Part shown: positions 1 to 5,073 of the stretch, piece by piece
Layout of the letters: every line of letters starts with the position of its first letter
How positions within the stretch are numbered: the first letter of the stretch is position 1
NCBI GenBank assembly: GCA_002400895.1
Contig: NVRO01000007.1
Location: 1 to 7,890, forward strand
Reading direction: 5' to 3'
DNA from: Planctomycetota bacterium
GTDB taxonomy: Bacteria; Planctomycetota; UBA1135
Length of the DNA: 7,890 bases
Translations under genes and position numbers: made by a program
Notes under the pieces: model-generated
Database searches by the model: none
Seen by the model: only the letters and a program-made list of their open reading frames with translations
What the model was told of the DNA's origin: nothing

Positions 1-1
1 C

Positions 2-142
2 CTGGCCGGAATGCTTGCCCTCAAGCGCGGGAAACACAATATTGTGTGCCCCGATGTGCTTGCATTTCTGGGGAATGTTCCAGCAGGGGAACTTGACTGG
101 ACCGTTACCCTGGACATGACCGGGTTCCCTTTTAGGGACTGA
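2..142 (+). CDS. 3' end of an unrecognised protein (partial)
   Basis: An open frame enters from the left edge and runs for 46 codons to a TGA at 140-142. The C-terminal residues read LAGMLALKRGKHNIVCPDVL and end in GFPFRD. The composition is that of an ordinary soluble protein, and the last 20 residues alternate hydrophobic and polar residues (LDWTVTLDMTGF), which would suit a terminal beta strand. I do not recognise the family. There is no terminator-like hairpin with a T-run directly after the stop, so read-through toward the kinase-like gene cannot be excluded, although the 191-base gap argues for separate transcription. The other two forward frames are interrupted earlier, which supports this frame. 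Confidence 0.5.
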   Translation: MAGMLALKRGKHNIVCPDVLAFLGNVPAGELDWTVTLDMTGFPFRD

Positions 143-202
143 TAGCCGACCCCTTTATTCGGATGGCAAGATGGGACGAGTGGAATCGTCATTAGTTCCC
201 TA

Positions 203-274
203 TAACTTGTCCGGAGAAATTTAATTTCTATACCATAAGTTTAGGTAATCAAGTTACTTCTGGAGTCTAACTTG
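203..274. repeat. Three copies of heptamer TAACTTG (two direct, one inverted)
   Basis: TAACTTG occurs at 203-209 and 268-274 on the plus strand. It occurs in inverted orientation (CAAGTTA) at 250-256. The second and third copies form a perfect inverted repeat with 7-bp arms and an 11-base spacer. All three lie in 72 bases of non-coding DNA upstream of the kinase-like gene, and the first overlaps the candidate -35 element. Arrays like this often mark binding sites of a dimeric regulator. The repeats are seen directly; the binding role is inferred. Confidence 0.45.
207..234 (+). promoter_or_regulatory. Candidate promoter with palindrome in the spacer
   Basis: TTGTCC (207-212) and TATACC (229-234) are separated by 16 bases and each matches the sigma-70 consensus at four of six positions. 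The spacer holds the perfect palindrome AGAAAT-TTA-ATTTCT (215-229), which touches the -10 box. A repressor-type operator at this place would block the promoter. Transcription would start near 241 and leave a leader of roughly 90 bases before the kinase-like gene. The palindrome is certain, the promoter plausible, the operator role an inference. Confidence 0.3.
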
Positions 275-275
275 A

Positions 276-298
276 ATGCCCCCTGTGAAAACAGGCAT
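276..298 (+). other. Small leader hairpin with GAAA tetraloop
   Basis: CCTGT (282-286) and ACAGG (291-295) pair around GAAA (287-290), a GNRA tetraloop. An alternative fold extends the helix with ATG/CAT at the base and leaves three C residues bulged. It sits 36 bases before the start codon of the kinase-like gene and has no T-run, so it is not a standard terminator. It may be an mRNA leader structure. Confidence 0.3.
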
Positions 299-323
299 GA
301 ACGAGAACCACACATTTTTTTGC

Positions 324-328
324 AGGGA
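324..328 (+). promoter_or_regulatory. Shine-Dalgarno-like AGGGA deciding the 334 start
   Basis: AGGGA lies five bases before the ATG at 334, at a suitable distance for ribosome binding. It is one of the few recognisable Shine-Dalgarno sequences in the window and supports ATG 334 as the start of the kinase-like protein. Confidence 0.45.
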
Positions 329-333
329 AAGTA

Positions 334-1425
334 ATGGGAGCAGCTGAGAGATACCCCACGGATGGGTATTTGCCGCCGCCGCCCGCAGCATCCGGCTTTG
401 TTCCCGGCGCTGAGCTGGGTGACACAATTTTGGATTGCATAGTTGAGCGTGGCGTTTTGGGGGATTTATGGCTTGCCCATCAACCGCGTCTCGGGCGCGA
501 AGTTTTGGTAAAGTCTATTTTGCCGGACTTGGCCGAGGCTGATATCCAACCGGACAAGTCTGACCACCGGATTCAAGCATTGGCGCGATTGGACCACCCG
601 GCTCTGACTTCGCTGTTCAGGTGCGGTCGACATAATCAATCAACTTATTTGGTTTACGAACAAGTCAAGGGAATGCGTCTTGACCGAATCCTGAAAACCA
701 TCTTTGGACACCACGCAGCTTTTGCGGGAGCTTGGGATGGAGCAACTATCAGTAGCCGGACCGAAGTCAGTCGTATGATTCCAAAACTATTGTGTGTAGA
801 GGGAGGGTGGCAATCTGTGGTCGCCCAATGGGGGAGTGATTTGGCTGCCGGCTTGCATCATGCCCATTCGCGAGGAGTCGTTCACCGTTCCCTATGGAGT
901 GGCAACATTCTGGTTGACCGGGATGCTCGAGTCAGGTTGTTTGATTTCTGGTATGGAGATGATTTGAATCCGAATGTGGTTTCTGATTTGTTGCCATACT
1001 TGTCACCCGAAGAGGTCAACTTGAAGGTTGGGCAACAACCAGTGCATGATCCACGTGGTGATGTGTTCAGTTTGGGAGTGGTGCTCTATTTCTGCCTGAC
1101 CGGTTCAATCCCTTATCCGGTAGTTCGTGCCCCTGCTCAGGATGTCGTTTTATACGATCGAAATCCACCATCAATTTGCTCACAACGCTCCGAAGTCCAT
1201 CGTCGCTTGGAGAGGATTATTTTCAAGGCACTGGCTCCTGACCCGAGTGAACGGTGGCAAGACGCCGAGGAAATGGGGAAAGCGCTTGATGCATTTTCCA
1301 AGAAAATCCGTTCACGGACCCACCACAAGGGCGGAATTATTGGTGGTCTTCTATGGCGGCTTGGCAAAGTTTGGCGGACCGGTACCATCAAGAATGGCCC
1401 TTCCCTGGTCAGGGGAAGAAGCTAA
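334..1425 (+). CDS. Protein kinase-fold protein, predicted pseudokinase
   Basis: The 363-residue protein has a bacterial Ser/Thr kinase fold. The glycine loop is degenerate (ERGVLGDLWLA, 38-48). The ATP-anchoring Lys is present (VLVK, K60), but the alphaC Glu expected before LARLDHP (83-89) is Arg79. After an insert of about 45 residues comes WGSDLAAGLHHAH (166-178), as in planctomycete kinases. The catalytic loop reads HRSLWSGN (184-191): the HRD Asp is Ser186 and the catalytic Lys is Trp188, while Asn191 remains. DFG is DFW (204-206), with the metal-binding Asp kept. SPE (224-226) and D243 in the GDVFSLG segment keep the C-lobe fold. ATP binding may persist, but phosphotransfer is unlikely, so a scaffold or sensor role is the inference. 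No transmembrane helix is seen; the tail from about 323 is basic and includes an amphipathic-looking GGIIGGLLWRLGKVW. There are no WD40 or TPR repeats, which many planctomycete kinases carry. The gene is convergent with the aminotransferase, with a 10-base gap. Family is near certain; inactivity is strongly suggested. Confidence 0.88.
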   Translation: MGAAERYPTDGYLPPPPAASGFVPGAELGDTILDCIVERGVLGDLWLAHQPRLGREVLVKSILPDLAEADIQPDKSDHRIQALARLDHPALTSLFRCGRHNQSTYLVYEQVKGMRLDRILKTIFGHHAAFAGAWDGATISSRTEVSRMIPKLLCVEGGWQSVVAQWGSDLAAGLHHAHSRGVVHRSLWSGNILVDRDARVRLFDFWYGDDLNPNVVSDLLPYLSPEEVNLKVGQQPVHDPRGDVFSLGVVLYFCLTGSIPYPVVRAPAQDVVLYDRNPPSICSQRSEVHRRLERIIFKALAPDPSERWQDAEEMGKALDAFSKKIRSRTHHKGGIIGGLLWRLGKVWRTGTIKNGPSLVRGRS

Positions 1426-1435
1426 CCGGAAGGTA

Positions 1436-2656
1436 TCAAGACAGACGCTCCAGGCGCTTCTGTAACCGGGTCATCGCCTGACTGAGTTGTTCATCCGAAG
1501 CGGCAAATGAGATTCGAATGGCTTCTGGCGCGCCAAAAGCACTACCACCCATAACTGCTACGTGGTCGGCTTCCAGCAACACTTCGGCGAGCTCATCTCC
1601 GCTACCAATGTGGCGTCCGGTATCAGGGTCGGTCTTGCCGATGTAGGACGAAAAGGAAGGGAAAGCGTAGAAGGCGCCCTGGGGGCGTGGGCAGTTTACT
1701 CCGTCCATCGACGCAAGAGCATCGGCAACCAGAGTGCAACGGGTTTCGAATGCGTCACGCATTTGTTTGAGTTCCTCGTCCCCTTGTTCGAGTGCGGCGA
1801 TTGATGCAAGTTGTGAAATCGCGTTGGGGCTGGAGGCGAGCTGGCTCTGTAATGCACCGATGGATTTAATCAGTGGGGCCGGACCTGCCATGAAGCCAAT
1901 CCGCCATCCGGTCATTGCGTAGGTCTTGCTCATGCCACCAATCCACACGGCTTGCTCGCGTAAGGCCGGCACTGCTTTCATCGGGGAAATGTGCTTGGCT
2001 CCGTGGTAGGTGAGGGCGGAGTAAATTTCATCAGAAATGACAGCAATCCGGTGCTGGATTGCCCACTCGCCTATTTGTTTGAGAAGACCTTCCGGATAAA
2101 CCGCGCCGGTGGGGTTGCAAGGAGTGTTCAACAAGAGCACCTTGCTCCGCTCGCTGCGGCCCGCTTCGAGTGCAGCCATGGTGGGCAAATGGTTTTCGTC
2201 GCAAGCGACCCCTACCGGCTTGCCGCCGGTCAACTTGACCATTTCCGGATAAGAAGTCCAGCATGGCACCGGGTAGAGGACTTCGTCTCCAGCGTTCAGC
2301 AGGGCCATTAATGCCTGGCAGATGCCAAGTTTGGCTCCTGAGGTAACCAAGGTTTCTTCTGCGCTGTAGGGAACTCCGGTTTCGCGCTCAGCCAGTCTGG
2401 CGGCAGCAGCACGCAACTCCGGGGTACCACTTGCGGCGGTGTAGCGCCCGTGACCAGCCTTGATTGCAGCAATACCAGCAGCCTCTGCTGCGGCCGGCGG
2501 CCCGCAATCAGGTTCTCCGGCAGTCAAGTCGATGATGTCTACGCCTTGAGCTTGTAGTGCGCGTACCCGAGCAACCATTCTCAAGGTGGCAGAGGGTGTC
2601 AGGGTGCGGACACGGGCAGACAGGGTAAGGAGGTGGTTAGCGGCGGTGTCAGGCAT
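1436..2656 (-). CDS. Class I PLP-dependent aminotransferase (Thermus-type aspartate aminotransferase group)
   Basis: This 406-residue cytoplasmic enzyme moves an amino group between an amino acid and a 2-oxo acid through pyridoxal phosphate. It matches the family end to end: SARVRTLTPSATL (13-25), LTAGEPD (44-50), the RYTAASGTPELR segment (71-82), PCWTSYPEMV (131-140) whose Trp133 fits the aspartate aminotransferase position, NTPCNPTGAVY (177-187) with cofactor-contacting Asn181, SDEIY (208-212) with Asp209 and Tyr212, GMSKTYAMTGWRIG (241-254) with Schiff-base Lys244 and Arg252, and Arg381 in RISFA for the substrate alpha-carboxylate. Length is normal. Aspartate/2-oxoglutarate is the likely substrate pair, but this subgroup also includes aromatic, prephenate and other aminotransferases, so no symbol is given. 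The ATG at 2656 has no clear Shine-Dalgarno; it starts about 10 residues before the conserved N-terminus. A candidate promoter lies at 2723-2708. It is divergent from the 2752 gene. Confidence 0.93.
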   Translation of the reverse strand: MPDTAANHLLTLSARVRTLTPSATLRMVARVRALQAQGVDIIDLTAGEPDCGPPAAAEAAGIAAIKAGHGRYTAASGTPELRAAAARLAERETGVPYSAEETLVTSGAKLGICQALMALLNAGDEVLYPVPCWTSYPEMVKLTGGKPVGVACDENHLPTMAALEAGRSERSKVLLLNTPCNPTGAVYPEGLLKQIGEWAIQHRIAVISDEIYSALTYHGAKHISPMKAVPALREQAVWIGGMSKTYAMTGWRIGFMAGPAPLIKSIGALQSQLASSPNAISQLASIAALEQGDEELKQMRDAFETRCTLVADALASMDGVNCPRPQGAFYAFPSFSSYIGKTDPDTGRHIGSGDELAEVLLEADHVAVMGGSAFGAPEAIRISFAASDEQLSQAMTRLQKRLERLS

Positions 2657-2707
2657 TGGTTGCTAATTGTGGGCCAGCGGGTGCTTGTGAGGGTAAAAAG
2701 TAATTAT

Positions 2708-2723
2708 GGGGACGGGATTTTAA
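2708..2723 (-). promoter_or_regulatory. Candidate -10 region of the aminotransferase promoter
   Basis: Read on the minus strand this is TTAAAATCCCGTCCCC, with TAAAAT matching five of six bases of the -10 consensus. Nearly the same sequence lies directly upstream of the tRNA-Leu gene (4820-4835), sharing TTAAAATCCC-NN-CCCC. No convincing -35 box is seen at either place. Start of transcription here would give a leader of about 55 bases. Confidence 0.35.
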
Positions 2724-2735
2724 TCCTCCGCCGTC
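2711..2735. repeat. Interrupted inverted repeat in the divergent intergenic region
   Basis: GGATT (2715-2719) pairs with AATCC (2722-2726), and the outer arms GACGG (2711-2715) pair with CCGTC (2731-2735), sharing one G. It overlaps the candidate aminotransferase -10 region and lies 16 bases before the 2752 gene. It could be an operator acting on both divergent genes, or chance. The 95-base region 2657-2751 holds nothing else recognisable. Confidence 0.2.
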
Positions 2736-2751
2736 TCAAAATGGTCATCCC

Positions 2752-4800
2752 ATGTCACCACTCCCCTTTCCTTATCGGCTACGTGAATACCTGACCAGCC
2801 AACGGTTCATGTGGATCCTGACCATCACCTTCGGGCTGGTACTGGCGCTCTACTTTCTGTTCGTGACCATGTTCTTTAACCCCTTCGAGGACGAATTGGA
2901 CGATATCGCTGCGGTGGTCCCGAGGGAAGTTAACTATTTCGTTCGCTGGAAGGGCGCTGGAGACTGTTTCGATTCATTCCCGATGCCGTCGATTTGGTCG
3001 GAATTCGAAGACTCCAAGGCTTACACCGAATTGGATACAGCAGGTGTGCTAACGGACTGGAGCCAAACTTTGGGAGTAAGCAAAATTTTGGCTGAGTTCG
3101 AAAAATTTGGCGGCAAAGTTCCGGTGGGATTGAGCCTGGAGGGCGACCTGCTCAGAGAAGTGGCGGTGGCCGGACGCGGTCAACTTGCGCTCGATTCCAA
3201 CTTTGACGGCATGTTGATGTTTCGCGTTTCATTCAAGGTCAAAGCTGGAGTCTCGATGCTCGGCTTCGATTTCGTGCGCAATAAATTGCCGAGCGCGCTT
3301 GGAATAGAAAGTCTTGGCGGGAATCGCTACCGCTTGCCGGAGTTTCCACCATTCGGATTTCAAGACGCCTACCTGTCACGAGTTCGTGATGTGTTGATTC
3401 TCTCCAGTCGTGAGGAATGGCTTGACCAGGCTCGCCAGTTGTCGATTCGTGCGGGTGAAGACTCGCTTTCCCAATCCTCGGTTTTCAGCGACAACGTCCA
3501 GGCGCATTTGGCTTCCGGAGACCAACCCATTGAAATTTTCATGCGCGGGGAGGCAGTACGTGAAATCCTGGGAAGCATGCCGGACAAAAAAGAAGGCGGC
3601 TTTTTGTCAAAGGCAATCGGTTCTTTTGTCAGCACTGACATGTTGCGATATTTAGCCGGGTATTGGTTGCCAGGTCAGCGTTTCGAGGGGCGTTTCTCCG
3701 GAGATACCGACCTGGAAGTGCTCGGCTCTTTCGGCCGCACCTGGGCCGAAAGTGGGCGGATGGGCACCAAGGTGTTGAAGGGGTACGCCGGAATGGTGCC
3801 GGCGGAGTCATTTTTGTTCGCCGCCATTTCGGGTGACCCCGGGCGGGTGGCGGTGCAATTCGAGCAGGCTCTGGATGTTGAAACCAGGAGGTTGCTGGAC
3901 GAGATTGTGATCTCCTCCGGGAAGTACCAGGGAATGGCCGACATGCTTGGTGACATCGGATCCGCCCTTCGAGGCGGGATTGCACTCGCCTTGCGACGTA
4001 ACGATTTCCCGGCATCCGATTTGGATGTGGAGCATGACGATTCCCCGATGCCGTTATTCGTGTGCATGGGCAAGTTGCGGGACCGTGACAAATACCTCGA
4101 TATCGTCGAGTTCTTCAAGAACAATTTTCATCGTTTTGCTGAAGGTAGTGGTGAGCCCAAGTTGACCAAGGTTCCGTTGGCTGGCGGTACTGAAGGATTG
4201 TCTTTCGTGTCTCCGGCGATTCCCGGTACCGGCGAGTTCGTGATTCTGGAAATTCCATCCAAGCGAATGGTGTTCTTCAGCAATTCGTTCAACTACCTTC
4301 GCGAGGTGGCACAAATCGTCTTTCTTGACGATGCCGATCCCCGCGCCAAAGGTCGTAAGTTGTCGCTGACCGATGGCTTCAAGGGAACTCTTGCTGCTGC
4401 TGATAGTGGCTCCAATCTGTTCCTGTATTTTCAGCCGGCGATGGCGTATTCATGGTTCGACAAGTTGGCCGCAGCAAGTGCGCGCTTTGCTTTCCAGGAC
4501 GAGATGGACAATGGCCAATTTCGTGCGTGGCGGCCCGAGGAGAAATCACGCTTGCGTGGGGAGTTGTTCCCCGGCATCAAGCGGTTGCGCCCGGCTCAAG
4601 CCCAGCAGCTTGATGATGCCGTTGACCAGGCATTGTTTGTCCGTGCCGATTCGCAATGGCAGCAACGGCGGGCAGAGTTGACAGGTCAAGCACGAGCAGG
4701 AATGCTGACCTTCAGGCCCTTAGGCTGGGTCGGGGTTTCATTGGAAATGGGCAGGCGGCACTCGAGTCTGATTATTACCGGCGAGCTTGACCTGGACTAG
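2752..4800 (+). CDS. Single-pass membrane protein with two DUF3352-like modules, function unknown
   Basis: The 682-residue protein starts with a short basic cytoplasmic segment, then one membrane helix at about 19-42 (FMWILTITFGLVLALYFLFV), so a signal-anchor with most of the chain outside the cytoplasmic membrane is predicted. The rest appears to contain two copies of a module. Copy 1 runs about 55-275 (VVPREVNYFVRW, EVAVAGRG, FRVSFKV, YLSRVRDVLILSS, DSLSQSSVFSDNVQAHL). Copy 2 runs about 348-570 (MVPAESFLFAAI, GGIALALRR, FVCMGKL, LEIPSKRMVFFSN, LSLTDGFKGTLAAA). A third, shorter region (about 570-682) is rich in Arg and Gln and ends in beta-like LIITGELDLD. The order of elements resembles DUF3352 proteins, which have no established activity. 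No catalytic motif or lipobox is seen. ATG 2752 places the anchor correctly; no Shine-Dalgarno is visible. The next gene is tRNA-Leu, 41 bases after the stop, so it is probably monocistronic. The coding call is firm; the family is an inference. Confidence 0.85.
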   Translation: MSPLPFPYRLREYLTSQRFMWILTITFGLVLALYFLFVTMFFNPFEDELDDIAAVVPREVNYFVRWKGAGDCFDSFPMPSIWSEFEDSKAYTELDTAGVLTDWSQTLGVSKILAEFEKFGGKVPVGLSLEGDLLREVAVAGRGQLALDSNFDGMLMFRVSFKVKAGVSMLGFDFVRNKLPSALGIESLGGNRYRLPEFPPFGFQDAYLSRVRDVLILSSREEWLDQARQLSIRAGEDSLSQSSVFSDNVQAHLASGDQPIEIFMRGEAVREILGSMPDKKEGGFLSKAIGSFVSTDMLRYLAGYWLPGQRFEGRFSGDTDLEVLGSFGRTWAESGRMGTKVLKGYAGMVPAESFLFAAISGDPGRVAVQFEQALDVETRRLLDEIVISSGKYQGMADMLGDIGSALRGGIALALRRNDFPASDLDVEHDDSPMPLFVCMGKLRDRDKYLDIVEFFKNNFHRFAEGSGEPKLTKVPLAGGTEGLSFVSPAIPGTGEFVILEIPSKRMVFFSNSFNYLREVAQIVFLDDADPRAKGRKLSLTDGFKGTLAAADSGSNLFLYFQPAMAYSWFDKLAAASARFAFQDEMDNGQFRAWRPEEKSRLRGELFPGIKRLRPAQAQQLDDAVDQALFVRADSQWQQRRAELTGQARAGMLTFRPLGWVGVSLEMGRRHSSLIITGELDLD

Positions 4801-4819
4801 GCAAGCATGTTCCGCCCCG

Positions 4820-4835
4820 TTAAAATCCCTCCCCC
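4820..4835 (+). promoter_or_regulatory. Candidate -10 region of the tRNA-Leu promoter
   Basis: TTAAAATCCCTCCCCC contains TAAAAT (4821-4826), a five-of-six match to the -10 consensus, placed to start transcription a few bases before the mature tRNA 5' end at 4842. The sequence recurs upstream of the aminotransferase. No good -35 box is seen; TTGACC at 4787-4792 is too far away (28-base spacer). Confidence 0.4.
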
Positions 4836-4841
4836 TGACTA

Positions 4842-4930
4842 GCCGGGATGGCGGAATTGGCAGACGCGCATGGTTGAGGGCCATGTTGGGATAATACCCA
4901 GTGCAGGTTCGACCCCTGTTCCCGGCACCA
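4842..4930 (+). tRNA. tRNA-Leu(GAG)
   Basis: An 89-base tRNA with the long variable arm of class II tRNAs. The acceptor stem is GCCGGGA (4842-4848) with TCCCGGC (4920-4926), discriminator A73 at 4927 and encoded CCA at 4928-4930. The anticodon stem is CATGG (4869-4873) with CCATG (4881-4885) around loop TTGAGGG; anticodon GAG is at 4876-4878 and reads CUC and CUU. The variable arm pairs TGGG with CCCA around ATAATA. The T arm is GCAGG/CCTGT (4903-4907, 4915-4919) with loop TTCGACC. Discriminator A, long variable arm and the D-arm GGCGGAATTGGCAGACGC are all leucine features. An open reading frame that begins inside it at 4870 is not the true gene start of the downstream methyltransferase. Confidence 0.97.
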
Positions 4931-4935
4931 CTTAT

Positions 4936-4977
4936 CGGGATCGTTGCATTGCAACGATCCCGTCTTTCTTGTCTTTT
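4936..4977 (+). terminator. Rho-independent terminator of tRNA-Leu
   Basis: CGGGATCGTTGCA (4936-4948) and TGCAACGATCCCG (4950-4962) are perfectly complementary around one base; sterically this gives about 11 pairs and a 5-base loop. The tail TCTTTCTTGTCTTTT (4963-4977) is T-rich though interrupted. It begins five bases after the CCA, ends the tRNA transcript and separates it from the methyltransferase. Confidence 0.85.
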
Positions 4978-5006
4978 CATCTCCGGACCGGTCGGGAAAT
5001 CGAATC

Positions 5007-5056
5007 AGGTGAGTTCTATGACTTGTTGTTCACGCCGGCCACTCCCGGTCAGTTGA
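5007..5056 (+). CDS. Possible leader peptide upstream of the methyltransferase
   Basis: AGGTGAG (5007-5013) is the best Shine-Dalgarno-like sequence in the window. Four bases later ATG 5018 opens a 12-codon frame, MTCCSRRPLPVS, ending in TGA at 5054-5056, 17 bases before the methyltransferase start at 5074. It has adjacent Cys and adjacent Arg codons. It could be a regulatory leader peptide. Alternatively the same ribosome-binding sequence could serve the in-frame TTG at 5023 and extend the methyltransferase by 17 residues. A peptide this short could also be chance. Confidence 0.2.
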
Positions 5057-5073
5057 GCAGAGCCGGGTATCCT

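Noticed and set aside
1400..1418. Hairpin CCCTG-GT-CAGGG with flanking TTC/GAA near the kinase stop
   Set aside because: It could serve as a terminator for the convergent pair, but there is no T-run on either side and it lies in the coding sequence, so I do not call it.
3675..4124. Antisense open frame of 149 codons inside the 2752 gene
   Set aside because: It lies wholly opposite a well-supported gene, has no family motif, and its composition (Ser, Arg, Pro rich) is that of a shadow frame. The overlapping 128-codon antisense frame at 3629-4015 is rejected for the same reason.
4787..4826. TTGACC as the -35 box of the tRNA promoter
   Set aside because: The distance to TAAAAT is 28 bases, too long for a sigma-70 type promoter.
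4901..4930. tRNA 3' end as an att site of an integrated element
   Set aside because: No second copy of the tRNA 3' sequence, integrase or other mobile-element gene occurs in the window.
4870..5073. Upstream extension of the methyltransferase reading frame beginning inside the tRNA
   Set aside because: The frame runs through the tRNA anticodon arm, its CCA end and a rho-independent terminator, so this part cannot be translated as protein on the same transcript.
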